Of a stretch of 64,000 nt of DNA, positions 34,196 through 48,483 are shown one piece after another. Under the pieces are notes generated by a model that was given only the letters and a program-made list of their open reading frames with translations, ran no database searches and was not told the DNA's origin. The position numbers and the translations under genes are program-made. Within the stretch, counting starts at the first letter, position 1. Every line of letters starts with the position of its first letter. The DNA is from Diphasiastrum complanatum. Its lineage: Eukaryota > Streptophyta > Lycopodiopsida > Lycopodiales > Lycopodiaceae. Location of the stretch: the NCBI GenBank assembly GCA_029204225.1, contig MU832033.1, positions 1-64,000 of the forward strand. The letters run 5' to 3'.

Positions 34196-35496
34196 ACGAA
34201 GTGATGTGTAACCTCGATGTGTTTGCTCCTTGCATAAAATATTGGATTGTTGGCAAGGCCTTGTGCTGAAATATTGTCACACATGATCAAAGGTAGATCA
34301 TCTCCCTTGATTATCTTTAGCTCCACTAGCAACCTCTTGATCCAAGGCACTTCTTTTGTTGTAGTAGTAAGTGCCTTATATTCAGCTTCACAAGATGAGA
34401 GTTGTAGATTTCTGATCTACTTTATCACTTGCAAAATCTGAGTCAGAATAGCCAACTAAAGAAAGATTTTCATTTTTATATAACAAACCATAATCATAGG
34501 TTGAAGATATGTACCTAAGTACCCTTTTGGCCATTTTCCAATGATGAATAGTAGGATTTTGCATAGATTGGCTCAATTTATGAGCACTAAAACTTACATC
34601 AGGCCTAGTTATAGTGAGCCAAATTAAGGAGCCTATAAGACTCCTAAAAAGAGTGATGTCCACGAAGGATCCTTCATCACATGTGTTAGGATCTTTTACA
34701 ATTTGCTCCATAGGAGTATCAATACTCTTACAATCTAGCATATTTTACTATTTTAACATTGAAAGAGCATACTTGGATTGACAAACAAAAGCTTTTTCAT
34801 TATGAAAATCAATCTCTAATCCTAATATGTAATGATTTTTTCCAAGATCTTGCATCTTGAATTCTTTTCCAAGTGCAATTTTGGTTTCTTCAACTAACTT
34901 GATACAACTTCTTGTCAGGATAACATCATCAACATAAATGAGAAGAATGACAATATTTCTATCTTAAAACTTGACATACAAGGAAGGATCATAGTTACTA
35001 AGATTGAATCCTAGTGAGTCAAGAAAAGTATTAAGTCAAGAATACCACGATCTTGGTGCTTGCTTTAGTTCATAGAGACTTTTGAAGAGCAAGCAAACTT
35101 TGGTCTTGTCTTGGATGAATCCAAGAGGTTGATCCATATAAATTTCTTTTTTAGATATCCATTTAAAATTGCATTAGAGACATCTAGTTGAAAAAAACAA
35201 GCAATAGAAATAATGATTCTAATTGATACCATCTTTGCAACTAGAGCAAAAGTCTTCTCATAATCAAGACCATAAACTTGAGCAAAACCCTTTGCACAAA
35301 GTCTTGCCTTGTACTTGTTGATTGTGCCATCTTGATTATATTTGACTCAAAAAACCCATTTGCAACCAATGGTGTGCTTGTTGGATGGAAGATCCAAAAG
35401 CTCCCATGTCTTATTGGTAATCAATGCTTCATATTCCTCCTTCATGTCTAGAAACCATTCTTTTGAGTTGAGTGCATCATATACATCTTTTGGCTC
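34196..35496 (-). pseudogene. Element F RT and RNase H
   Basis: Right to left: an ALNSKEWF block, CKWVF, KARLCAKGFAQ, a degraded DVSNAILNGYL block, then YVDD at 34925-34936. Next come TPMEQ, LIGSLIWLTITRPDVSF, AKRVLRYISS, YSDSDFASDKVDQKST, and an RNase H tail with EAEYKALTTTTKEV and ARSKHIEV near 34205. There are stops in several places, including within the RT core. Confidence 0.87.
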
Positions 35497-36670
<1,174 letters not shown>

Positions 36671-36671
36671 G

Positions 36672-36684
36672 TGGTATCAGAGCC
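36672..36684 (+). other. tRNA-Met primer-binding site of element D
   Basis: TGGTATCAGAGCC, one base after the LTR's terminal CA. Confidence 0.95.
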
Positions 36685-36787
36685 ATGTTATCCTATCATA
36701 TTCTGACATAGCCAAGAAGCTAGCAGATCCAAGATGCCAAGCATTCAAACAAACAACCATCAACAAGGGAACAGACTCCAAGAAGTA

Positions 36788-36985
36788 ATGGCTTCAATCA
36801 GCAGCATGCAAAGCAAGATCTGCACAATACTTGATTCTTCAGGATCTAACTTTCTAGCTTGAAAAGCTAAGACATCTTTGATACTCAAGGGCAAAGGACT
36901 CTTTCCCTAGGTGGATGGCTGGACACCATTCGTCAAAGAATCCTACAGAATGACAAAGATTTTGGAGCTAGTGCATTTTGACATC
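36788..36985 (+). pseudogene. Element D gag stub
   Basis: Start MASISSMQSKIC, closely similar to G's gag start (42027 on the reverse strand). A stop comes after 25 codons (FLA-stop), and the similarity to gag ends at about 36960, where integrase-proximal sequence follows abruptly. Confidence 0.8.
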
Positions 36986-38025
36986 TGCGAACCATTCAAC
37001 GTGATCTCGATAGGAGATTCAAAATATTATAACCTTCATTGACGATTATAGCAAGTTTGCCAGAGTGTATTTTATCCAGAATAAATCTGAAGCACTTGAT
37101 AAATTCACAGAATATGTGAATTGGGCTGAGAGATGTACAAGCAGCAAGGTGAAGCAGATCAGAACAGATCGAGGTGGCGAATATATCTCGAATCACTTTA
37201 CTGACTTCTGCAATAATCATGGCATCATTCATAGGAGAACTGCAGCCTACACACCACAGCACAATGTTGTTGCTGAATGAAAGAACAGGACCCTGATGGA
37301 AGCAGCCAGATGCATGATGGCCTACTCGAAAGCTCCAAGGGCACTGTGGGCTGAAGCAGTAGCTACAGTTGCATACATCCAAAACAGGACAGGTAAGTCT
37401 GGTGTTCCTCACACGACACCACATGAGATATGGTGGGTAGAAAGCCCAACCTGTGTCACGTCAGAATCTTTGGCTGTGTAGCCTATGCACATATTTTTGA
37501 TAAGCTTCGCAAGAAGCTTGATGAGAAAGCCGAGCAGGGATTTCTAGTAGGCTATGACAACAATTTGTCATACTACAAAGTCTACATGCCAGACACAAAC
37601 ACTATGAAAACAATGAGAGATGTCAGATTCGACGAGAGCAGGACAATGGGCAATGATGACCCTGTCAGCTACAAAGTTTTGAAGAGACAGTACTATGACC
37701 TGCCGCCAATGACAGAGGGAGCAGAAGACGAACACGAAGACAAAGATTTTCGGGTCGTCTCCCATTTGAACGATGAATCTGATGAAGACAGATTCGAGAG
37801 GCAGCCTACTGTCGTAGTTCCTGTAAATCAAAATGGTTCCGAACTGAGCAGAGTAGACAAAGACAAAGGCATAGCTATTCCAAGAGGATCTCCTAGAAGG
37901 TCGACAAGACCACGAAGAGTGCCAACAAGATATGTGCCAGGCAGCTCAGCTTCCACATCAGAAGAATTCTGCAGATTCAGTGGTGAACCACAGACATTCG
38001 AAGAGGCGATTGAAAGTCCATAAAA
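36986..38025 (+). pseudogene. Element D integrase
   Basis: Begins inside the pre-integrase/integrase junction (LVHFDICEPF). The first-Asp block is FIDDYSKFARVYF near 37035 with a frame shift before it. RTDRGGEYISNHF is near 37160 and a TPQHNVVAE block with the catalytic Glu is near 37270, followed by an in-frame TGA. Then come KNRTLMEAARCMM, WAEAVATVAYIQNRT, a shift near 37430, and the C-terminal GCVAYAHIFDKLRKK and FLVGYDNN blocks. An acidic, Arg-rich linker (RRSTRPRRVPTRY) leads to RT and ends at a TAA near 38021. The HNV where QNG is usual next to the Glu is a change in a conserved place. Confidence 0.87.
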
Positions 38026-38870
38026 GGATAGATGGATTCAAGCCATGAACGAAGAGATGGATTCCATGAGGAAGAACATGGTATGGATGTTGGAGCCATT
38101 ACCACATAAACGCAAGACTGTCAAGTGCAAATGGGTTTTCAAGCTCAAATACGGACCAGATGGAAATGTCACAAAATAAAAGGCAAGATTGATAGCGAAA
38201 GGCTTTTCTCAGAGATACAATATTGACTACTCTGAGACCTTCTCTCATGTCGTCAAACATTCGTCTCTACATCTGTTATTTGCATATGCAGCAGCTTATG
38301 ACCTCAGGATCCACATTGTGGACATGAAGACAACCTTCTTGCATGGCGAATTAGACGAAGAGGTCTACATGGATCAACCCCCAGTATTTTCTTGAATTCA
38401 CTTCCTGACTATGCATGCAGAATGCACAGAAGTATCTACGCTCTGAAGCAATTAGCCCGACAATGGTACAAGAAGAAAGATCAAGCCTTGAAATCATTAG
38501 GATTCAAGCCTCTGTTGGCTGATTCCAATGTATATGTCAGAGTTACAGATGGGCAGATTATCATAGTGGTTGTATATGTGGATGACACTCTGATACTATG
38601 CAAGAGTGAGCAGTTAATTGTTGAGGTAAAGACAACATCTCGAAACATTTTGAGATAGTTGATCTGGGAGAAGCCAGGTGTAACCTAGGCTTGCAAATTG
38701 AAAGGGACTACGAGGGAGGTAAGTTATACCTTCACCAGTCTAGATACACCCAGAAGATCCTAGAGGACTTTGGGATGCTGAACTGCAAAAGAGCGAACAC
38801 TCCAATGCTCACAGAGACGGTGCTAACGAATAATGACTGTCCAAAGACTGAGGAAGAGAGAGAACAGATG
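38026..38870 (+). pseudogene. Element D reverse transcriptase
   Basis: W.QAMNEEMDSM block, CKWVFKLKYGPDGN, then a stop, ARLIAKGFSQRYNIDYSETFSHVVK (HVVK where PVVK is usual), VDMKTTFLHGELDEEVYMDQP, and SIYALKQLARQWYKK after a shift. The catalytic YVDD is at 38575-38586, and a GLQIERDYEGGKLYLHQ stretch follows. Confidence 0.87.
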
Positions 38871-39505
38871 CAGCTCACACCTTACAAGAAGCTGATAGGA
38901 TCATTGATGTACCTTGCAGACAACACACGTCCTGATATTGCTTATGTAGTATTCAAGATGAGCCAATTCTGCATGAATCCATGCTCAACACATTGGAAGA
39001 TTGGAGAACAAATTTTGCAATATCTTCAATTAACGAGGGATTGTGGCTTGTGTTATTGTCATGGTGCAGGTCTCAGGATACTTTCTTACAACGATGCTAG
39101 ATGGGCATCTCTCAAGGAGCAGCAGTTCTATGGGTTAGCAAGAAGCAGACCATTGTAGCCCAGTCATCCTATGAAGCAGAGTACGTAGTAGCAACAAAGA
39201 TGGCCAATGAAATAATCTAGCTAAGATAGTTCTTGGACGAATTGGGCAAAACAAGGAACAAGCCTCTGGTCTTGCAGATGGACAACACCTCTACAATACG
39301 CCTGACGAAAGATCTCGTGTTCCATTACAGAATGAAGCACATTGCGATCAAGTATCACTTGATCATGGATCTTATTGAAAGGAAGATGTTGCAGACCACC
39401 TTCATCGGAATGAAAGACATGGTTGCTGACATCTTCACCAAAGCCCCAGACAAAGGACTCTTTGAGAGGCAAAGGAGCAGTCTTGGGATCGTAAAACTAT
39501 CATGC
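38871..39505 (+). pseudogene. Element D RNase H
   Basis: PYKKLIGSLMYLADNTRPDIAY, HWKIGEQILQYL, then a damaged DA-W-S block near 39090. An EAEYVV-type block near 39175 contains stops. The frame from 39233 has LQMDNTSTIRLTKD, RMKHIAIKYH and DMVADIFTKAPDKGLFERQR. That frame then reads through the polypurine tract into the 3' LTR, so its C-terminal 120 codons are not RNase H. Confidence 0.85.
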
Positions 39506-39518
39506 TTTGAGAGGGAGT

Positions 39519-40599
39519 TGAAGAAACAAAACGTTTCTGTTTACAAAGCCTTGCTAGCTTTCAGCCCTCATCCAGACGAAGATATTCATGAACATGAAAA
39601 TTGCGAGACACAAAACACGAAAAGTTTCGCGAACACGAAAGTCAAAGGAGACGAAGACGAACGGTTTGCGAACACAAAAGATTCACAAACGAGAATCTTT
39701 TGCGGTCTGGCACAAGATTTCTTTGCGGTCCACTATGAGAGAAAGGCAGACGAGCTAAACAAGACCAACAGTGGAAATGGAACCTACCGTGGAAACGAAA
39801 CCAACGACGTGACACAAAAATGTCGTGAAACCCGTTTTGACCTCACGCTCCAAAGAGTACCAGCATAGATCACAAAAGTACCTAGGATTGCAGAGATTTG
39901 ATCTGATGGGATAACGTCAGCAGATACTCCCAACGTCGTGGCTAATCTACCACTCTTGTAATTCCCTGATTAGTTGAAGATGTTTAATCACTCTAATCTT
40001 AGATTTACATAGAGCGACTGTATTCACTGGATGATACTTGATATATAGATCATATGTAGTATACACAAATGTGTGATGCAGAAGTCTGATGTCGGTAAGC
40101 AATCAAGATGAAATACAAACAATAAGTCCGCATGCGTGCGAGATGAGTTCTGTGACCAGGATCCATAGAGATTCAGAGTCCGCTAGTAAGCGAGACATAC
40201 ATCCATGAGAGAAGCGTATCTCTCTCACACCGACGCACTGCATGGACTTGCATGCAGTGCTTGAAGAAATTAGAAGAAAAATCAATATAGATGATTTTCT
40301 TATTGTGTCTGATCTCGAATGAAATTGCTTCTGTTGTTATTTCATAAGTCTGAGTTTTCTTGTTCATTTGAATTCTGCACTCTGGTTGAAACTATGTTGA
40401 ATGCTACGTTAATTTCATAAACGTAGATCAACAGTGTCTGACTACATTCTGGAGGATTGTAGGAGTGATTTAGCTAGCAGTGTCCAGTGGTCGCATCTGA
40501 ACTCCATCGGAATCGCAGAAAGAGAGAGAGATGAGCCGAGTAGCCTTCGTGACTGTTTCACGACAGTCTCGTGAATTCTTCGACTTCCTCTTCACTTCA
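39519..40599 (+). repeat. 3' LTR of element D
   Basis: LTR of 1081 bp. The hairpin is here 10 bp (GCACTGCATG 40235-40244, CATGCAGTGC 40251-40260). The terminal stem reads GACTGT/ACAGTC (40551-40556 and 40563-40568). About 20 bp absent from the 5' copy lie near 40048. It is followed by the GGCTC duplication. Confidence 0.95.
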
Positions 40600-41680
40600 G
40601 GCTCTTCATGTGAACCAAAATAAGCATAATTAGTGGAGTTGAGTTCCACTTGCTTTTTTTTATCTCCATAAGTTTGTGATCTCCTTGGTGAAAAGATATG
40701 GACAGCCAATGACGGGCTGCCACATAGCACTTCAAGGGTGATGATAGGAGAATCCTTTTGAGAATCTTTCATCTCGGCCTCTTCAAAGATGTATTTTTGA
40801 TTCACATGGAAAATAACATCTCTACTCTCAATTGTAACTGAGGTAGAGGGAACATAAATTCTGTATGCCTTCTTGTTGGATGAGTATCCAACCACAATCC
40901 CTTTGACTGAATTTGGATCTTCTCTTTTCCTTGTTTCCAAGGGTAGATGAACAAAGCAAGCATATTTAAAAACTCTAAGGTGATCAATCTTAGGTTTCTT
41001 CTTAAACAAGACTTCATGTGGTGATCTTCCTGCAAGTGCATTGTGAGATAATCTATTGCACAAATAATTTGGACAATTAATTGCTTCTCCCCAATAGTCA
41101 ATAGGCAAAGAAGCTTCAACACGAATTGCTTTAGCACATTCACATAGAGATTGATTTTTTCTTTTAGCAACTCCATTTTGAGACGGAGAATAAGCACAAG
41201 AAAACTCTCTTAATCCCTTCAACCTCACAATAATCATAGAACTTGTTGGAGATGTATTCACCTCCTCCATCACATCTCAAAGCCTTAACTTTGAAAGAAA
41301 ACTATTTCTCAACATAAGCTTTGAAAACTAGGAAGTGTTCAAACACCATAGCTTTTGAAGAAAGAAGGTACAACCAAGTATATCTTGTAAAATCATCAAT
41401 GAAGGTAACAAAACAAGTTGCACCACCAATACTTTTTGAGGAAGAAAAATGAACATCCGAGTGAATTAATTCCAAAGGATAAGAAGACTTTTGATATGGT
41501 TTTCTATGTGATTTGCAAATAGCACAAGCCTCACAAGGCTTGATATCCTTGGAAAGTGATCTTGGAAGGCCAATAGCCTTATCATTCTTGATCATAGAAA
41601 GCATAGATTTATAGTTAGGATGCCCCAACCTTCTATGCCATAACTCCTCCTTAGACATAAGAGCAATTTCACAAAAGTTT
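40600..41680 (-). pseudogene. Element F integrase and GAG-pre-integrase 3' part
   Basis: Right to left: KEELWHRRLGHPNYKSM, CEACAICKSHRKPY, FIDDFTRYTWLYLL (41697-41302), then after a shift a degraded second-Asp block. Next come YSPSQNGVAKRKNQSLCE with K where the catalytic Glu should be (GVAE to GVAK), LCNRLSHNAL, VVGYSSNKKAYRIY, VTIESRDVIF, and a linker running into the D insertion. The Glu-to-Lys change means this integrase would be inactive. The frame entering D's LTR at its end is an accident of insertion. Confidence 0.87.
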
Positions 41681-41757
41681 TGTAGAGAATGAAGCAAGAG
41701 AAAATCGTGAAACAGTTGCCGGCTGAATCACTCCTACAGTCATCCAGAATGTAGTTA

Positions 41758-42126
41758 CATCTCCTTGGCTTTGGAGAGTGTAGCCAGGTCAAGTGTGAGA
41801 CTATCTTTGATGGAAGATGATAGCAAGACTACTACCTTGTCATTTTTCTCCCTCCATTCGCGTAGTTCCTTACCTGATGTCATAGGCATTTCTTGTGTGC
41901 CATCCACCCAGGGGAACAAGCCTTCCCCCTTGAGTATCAAAGATGTCTTAACTTTCCAAGCTAGAAAGTTAGAGCCTGAAGAATCAAGAACTGCGCAGAT
42001 CTTGCTCTGTATGCTGCTTATTGAAGCCATTACTTTGGAAGTCTGTTCTCTTGTTGATGGTTGTTTGTTGAATGCTTGGCCTCCTGGATCTGATAGCTTC
42101 TTGGTCAAACTATAACAAGATAGGCA
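41758..42126 (-). pseudogene. Element G gag N-terminal part
   Basis: Reverse-strand frame with MASISSIQSKIC, SGSNFLAWKVKTSLILKG, VDGTQEMPM and WREKNDKVVVLLSSSI, the first half of a UBN2-type gag, open to the deletion point near 41757. It resembles D's stub, which carries a stop G does not have. Confidence 0.82.
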
Positions 42127-42139
42127 AGCTCTGATACCA
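42127..42139 (-). other. tRNA-Met primer-binding site of element G
   Basis: Reverse strand TGGTATCAGAGCT, one base from the LTR end. Confidence 0.9.
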
Positions 42140-42140
42140 C

Positions 42141-43477
42141 TGAAGAGAATGAAGCAAGAGAAAATCACGAAACAGTCGCAAAAACTGTCACGATCGCGAA
42201 TTCAACGCAACTCTATCTCTGTTCTCTTGCGATTCGGATGGATTTCAGATGTGATTGCTGGACGCTGCCGGCTGAATCACTCCTACAATCCTCCAGAATG
42301 TAGTCAGGCATTGTTGATCTACGTTAATAAAATTAATGCAGCATTCAACATAGTTTCAACCAAGGTGCGGAACTAAAATGAACAAGGAAACTTAGACACA
42401 TGAATAACAGCAGACACTTCTGCATTCGAGATTAGACACGACAAGAAAATCATCTATATTGATCTTTTTATGATTCTTCAAGCACTACATACAAATCCAC
42501 GTAGTGCGTTGGTGTGGGAGAAGCACGATTTTCTCATGATCGTCTCGCTTTACTAGCGGACAGTTGGATCTACAGATCCTAGACAGAATTGTCTTCGCAC
42601 GCAAGCGGACATGTATTCTGCATTTTCGTCTTGATTGCTTATAGCATCAGACTACTTCACTACACTATATGTGTATTCTGTCATCTAGTGTCAAGTATCA
42701 TCCAACAAGTATGCTGGAAGTATTTCTTGCGTGTGCGGTGGCTAGATCTACTTACAGGTGTAGTATAGAGATGTAGAGATTCGTCCACTTTTTAAGTTTC
42801 TACAACAAGCTTCAATGGAAATACGAAAAGAATCAACAAGAATGAGAGCACTAAGGCTTACCCAACTAGTGCCCTGGCAGAGATGTTTGGATTGGATTAG
42901 TCGTGACGGTGGTTGATGGAAGTGTGCTTAGTAATTGCAATGCAAAATCATCTACGTTGATTGTGGAGTCAAGTAGGGTGGAGATTTGTACAGGTGAGGG
43001 CTTCTGTGGAAGTGTGGAAGTGAAGCCCGTGTTGAGGGTTAGTGAGGGTGTGGAGGTGGCAGTAAATGGTGGGGGTGGTGGTGGGAGTGTGAGAGTAAGT
43101 GATGGAGAGGAGATTACATATGTGGACGGAATCATGCCCATAGGATCAGAGCCGGAAGTGCATGCCGTCCTGGAGCTGCCTGCTGCTGTCGCTACTGCTT
43201 GTCTGCGTTGCTGGGCCTGGTGAAGTAAGGCCGCTTGCTCTAGGACCTCCTTTGGGACCTGAGATGGCGCTCCCTCCCCTTCTCTCGTACTGGATCGCAA
43301 AAGATTCTTGTTCATGTTTATGTTGGCAAGCCGTTTGTGATCGTCTCCTTTGACTTTCGTGTTCGCGAACCGTTTGTGACTTTCGTGTTTGCGAACCGTT
43401 TGTCTTCGTGTTTCGCGTCAAAGGTGGAGGGCTGAAAGCTAGCAAGGCTTTGTAGTTAGAAACATTTTGTTTTTTCA
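42141..43477 (-). repeat. 5' LTR of element G, with a foreign insert
   Basis: Both ends match the D LTR: the TGAAAAAACAAAATG start at 43477 and the last 700 bp. A hairpin homologous to D's lies at 42482-42491 and 42498-42507. The middle (about 42800-43290) has no counterpart in D and is described separately. Confidence 0.88.
42800..43290 (-). pseudogene. Coding-like Pro/Ser/Thr-rich insert in G's LTR
   Basis: GC-rich block inside an AT-rich LTR. On the reverse strand it is open for about 140 codons. It reads a Gln/Ala-rich helix-like stretch (KEVLEQAALLHQAQQRRQ), then a Ser/Thr/Pro-rich part with seven consecutive prolines (TLPPPPPPPF-like near 43085), then LLDSTINVDDFALQLLSTL, then a TAG near 42864. 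The frame is joined at its N-terminal side to LTR sequence in phase. It looks like the C-terminal exon of a host protein carried by the retroelement, but I do not recognise the protein. The alternative is a chance frame in a simple GC-rich sequence; the non-repetitive parts argue against that. Confidence 0.5.
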
Positions 43478-44690
43478 AGTTTGCATTCTCATAAGAATTT
43501 AACTTGAAGATGCCACCATATCTAGATCCACTAGCTAGAATCTCATCATCTTTCTTGATAAAACAAATATTGGAATTGAATACAATCAAGCAACTTTCCA
43601 ACACTTATCAAGTTCTTTGTAAGCTTAGGAGCAAAAAGAACATTGGAAAGTATTAGAACTTTAGGAAAGAATGTTGCCAATTTCTTTAATAGAGCATTCA
43701 TGATCATTTGTAGTATAGATAGATCTTTTAAGTCCTTTATAAGGTACAATAGAGTCAAAAGACTCCTTTGAACAACACATATGTGAAGAGGCTCCACTAT
43801 CGATGTACCAAGCTCCATCTTTTTTGAAGGGTGTTGAAGAAAAGCTTGACACCATGAGTGATCCTTCTCCATCACTTGCAATAAAGTTTTCTTCTTTCTC
43901 ATTAGAGAGATTTGCTTGTTTGAGTTGATTTTTTTTTTGAAGCAATTAGAGACATAGTGCCCCTTCTTGCCACAAAAGAAACACTTGACTTTCTTCTTCT
44001 TGGTCTTTGAAGTAGAAGGATGAGTTGAGTCATCCTCTTCACCATCTTTGTCTTTGTCTTTGTTGAAAACTTGAGAAAACTGGTTCTTGCTCCTTCCTTT
44101 GTCCTTGACAAAGAGTGCTTTGTCACTTCCAATATGCTCGAGTTTGTTCATCCTAGAAAGTTTGTAACTTTGCCTAGCTTCTTCAGAGATGAGAATTCCT
44201 TGAAGAGTTTCCAAATTGGGCAACTCCTCCTTTATGGCAAAGGATTGAACAAAATTTCATAGTCTTCCTTTAAGCCATTTAGAATGACTTGTACTAGCTT
44301 ATCTTGATTGATTGTTACACCAACACAAGCAAGCTTCCTATGAAGATCTTTTACTCTCAGAACATAATTTGATGCACTCTCCTCACTTCTTTGAAAACTT
44401 TGAAAAATCTGATTTCTAAGAGTGAGTATTCTAGAAGTGTTCTTAGCTTCATAAATGGACTTAAATCATCCCAAGCTTCTTTAGCAGTGGAGCAAGATCA
44501 ATTTCTCTTAGAATCTCATTAGAGTCATTCATTTTAATGAAGTGTAGAGCCATACTAGCTCTCTTCCTATACTTTGGTGTTTCAAGCTGTGCTTGAGGCT
44601 CCTCCTCAATACCAAGTACTATGTCCATAACATCTTGAAGTATAAGAACTGACTCCATCCTAACCTTCCATATTAAATGATTGATTTAAG
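43478..44690 (-). pseudogene. Element F gag, protease and start of GAG-pre-integrase
   Basis: Right to left: WKVRMESVL... and ALHFIKMNDSNEILREI (44690-44461), a damaged middle part, and a Lys-rich segment. The CCHC knuckle (CFFCGKKGHYVSNC) lies at 43942-43983 and the catalytic DSGAS at 43787-43801. A LTKNLISVGKLL block, ASGSRYGGIFKLNSYENANL and then the G insertion follow. Shifts occur around 44460, 43940 and 43660. Confidence 0.87.
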
Positions 44691-44985
44691 TCCAAATATC
44701 ACATATATCTATCGTATTATGCAGTAATCCTTCCATCTATGTGTAAATTTAGCTACTTTTTTGGGATCTAACCTTCATAAACTTCTTTGTTTCCTTGTCT
44801 CAATGAGATGGAACTTCAGAGATCTCTGTGAGGGTTAGTTTTGAGTTTTAAATTTTATTTTATTTTTCTACAAGGGATTTTTTGAATTCTTTTGGGTTTT
44901 TTGGAGTTTCCGATAGCACCTCTCCTCCATGACAATTGTAGGCAAGTGTCGAGGGACCGGCACTACTTTGGGCCGAGGACCATGT
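44691..44985 (+). other. Unrecognised, ending in gypsy 3' internal sequence
   Basis: The first 200 bp show nothing. 44900-44985 matches, on the opposite strand, the sequence just inside H's 3' LTR (15363-15440), so it is the 3' tail of an H-family element in forward orientation. Confidence 0.55.
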
Positions 44986-45429
44986 TGTGGGTATTTCCTG
45001 TACATAAATAAATTAGTGGGTCCCACCACTAAAACTACTGTTGGCCAAACCTTACCAAGTGGTCCCCACCACAGTACAGTAGAGCAATAAGTGCGAGTCA
45101 CTGGCTTCTTGCGTGTATAAGCCTAGCCCAATGAGCACATTAATTAAGTAGTTTAAGTTGATTTTTAGTGATTTGGGCCCTAGGTGCAAATAAAATAAGT
45201 TAAAAGGCCCAAAGTCTAAGTTATAAGGTGGAGTCAAATTCAAATGGTGGTAGTTGGGTTTTGTTTCTTTGTGCACCACTAGATCTTTTGTGCTTCTTTG
45301 AAAGGCTAGGATCTCAATCCTTGCCACTTCAAGTAGCCAATAGGATGAATGGGAAAAGGGCCTCTCCAAGAATAAAAGGGCACCATTTGTACTCATTTTA
45401 CATTCTCAATCCAAGGAGGAGACTTTGCT

Positions 45430-45662
<233 letters not shown>

Positions 45663-45725
45663 CCCCCCAGGTTGGGTGTGAATAGCTTTGGAAAGGTGAT
45701 CGGGCCAAGCCTCTCTTAACCTAGG

Positions 45726-45854
<129 letters not shown>

Positions 45855-45890
45855 TCTCATCTCTCTCTTTTGTGCTATGCAGGTGAAGGC

Positions 45891-46860
45891 GAGGTTGTCA
45901 CTCCCAGCGATCGGACTCATACTACATTCGACACCCAACACTCCAAAGTCTCAAAGAGAAAAGACAACAAATTCACTAGTGGCCTTATGTGGATTCAAGG
46001 TGAAAGGCAATATTAGATATGTTTTCAATTGTTATAACACATTGGAAGGAGTCTAGAGTTTCATTAAAGATAACATCTAGGCTCCACAATAACATTCTTA
46101 AACAACTACTATGCACGTGAGATTTTTCAAAAAGTTTCCAGAATTTCTACTGCCTTGTTGGAGTAGTTGGGTTACCATCTACATCCCTTGTAACTTGTAT
46201 AATTGCATTAGATTAATATTGAAGCTTCATCATGACTTTAAAGATTTGTTTGATTCTCGTCCCTAGAATATAATTGTCTTGCAATCATAAAAGGAAACCT
46301 CTGAAAAATGGCCTCTAGCCATTTGAGACAACCTTCAACCCACACTTCGGGACCTATTTTCTGATGTTCCACAAGTTACTTCTGATGCACTAAAATTAAT
46401 AAACAAAAAAGACAAGGAAAGAGCTTGGAAAGCTAATAATGTTGTAAATAATCATATAAATGATCCAATAATGCTCTGGAGTAAGGAATTGCATAGAATG
46501 CACATGAGAAAACTCATAAACTCATAGTATCGCCACCGAGCAACATCTGATGAAAATGATTTGCAAAGACATAGATGATTCTAGTGGGGGGATAAAAAAC
46601 TTGCAATCAAAATGCAAACATCAGTAATGCCTAAACCGTAGATCATAAAGAAGGGTAACCATTGTCTAGAATTGTGTTGTAGGATATGCTCATTGTTGAT
46701 TTGAAAGCTTAATTGAGCAAATAGGAAGGATATAAAGGGGAGAGCGGCGCAAGTTGAAAGAAATGAAAGGAAATGGCTAGGCAATCGAGATAATGAAGAA
46801 AAGGAGAAAGAGGAGAAAGAAGAAGACGGAAATAAGAAAAGAGAGCGGGAAAGCATAATT
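45891..46860. other. No gene recognised
   Basis: No long frame free of repeats and no element motif. Purine-rich stretch at 46740-46850 leads into the microsatellites. Confidence 0.45.
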
Positions 46861-47960
<1,100 letters not shown>

Positions 47961-47989
47961 CTTTTTGGGATGCACATCAAGTTGATTTG

Positions 47990-48483
47990 TCTGAAGAAGA
48001 TCTTGTAGAAGAAGCATTAGCCAGATGGCTTCCTTAATCACTTGTGTTGCTGCTACATATTCGACTGTAGTCCAGGACAATGAGATTGATATTTGTTTTT
48101 TACTATTCTAGGAAATTGGTGCAAACGATAGGCGGAAACAATATCTTAAAGTAGACTTCCTGCTGACTAAGTGTGCTTCCCATTATGAATTAGAATAGCC
48201 AAATAAATATAATATTGTAGCAGAGCTATTATAATAATAGAGAACTTGGTTCTTTTTCACTTGAATGTATTTCATCACTCTTTTGAGTGCTTTCCAATGC
48301 TTAATTTTTGAATTATATTGAAAAGATGTGTTGATTGTATATCCCATATCAGGTCTGAGCACACCATCACATACATCAATGAGCTGAAACCTGGATCCAT
48401 GGCAAATCAATTGGCTTTGATTTGAACATTTCGAATTTTTTCAGAATGCTTTGCAATCGATAATCTTCCTTTTGGCTAGTTCT
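47990..48483 (-). pseudogene. Copia RNase H, inverted part
   Basis: Reverse strand: RPDMGYTINTSFQY, HWKALKRVMKYIQ, LFGYSNS, then SKKQISISLSWTTVEYVAATQ and KEAIWLM near 48030. This is the copia RNase H up to the conserved KEAIWL point. The remainder of the domain follows on the forward strand from 48484, so this piece is inverted relative to its own 3' end. Confidence 0.8.

Larger units (their letters stand above)
41681..43477 (-). mobile_element. Copia deletion derivative G (D family)
   Basis: Reverse-strand insertion in F flanked by AGTTT on both sides (41676-41680 and 43478-43482). From right: a full 5' LTR (42141-43477), primer site, the first part of gag, then a short 3' LTR remnant (41681-41757). 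Everything between early gag and the LTR end is missing. Clean terminal ends and duplication show that the element inserted with both ends and probably lost its middle, or moved as a small copy. Confidence 0.9.

Noticed and set aside
39233-39868. 211-codon frame taken as one protein
   Set aside because: Only the first 90 or so codons are RNase H; the rest is D's 3' LTR read through the polypurine tract.
40470-41273. 267-codon reverse-strand frame as a single protein
   Set aside because: Its C-terminal end is D's LTR fused by insertion; only the part right of 40600 is F integrase.
42903-43223. Forward-strand 106-codon Gly/Val-rich frame
   Set aside because: Shadow of the reverse-strand Pro/Ser/Thr-rich frame in G's LTR; the reverse frame runs with the element and is longer.
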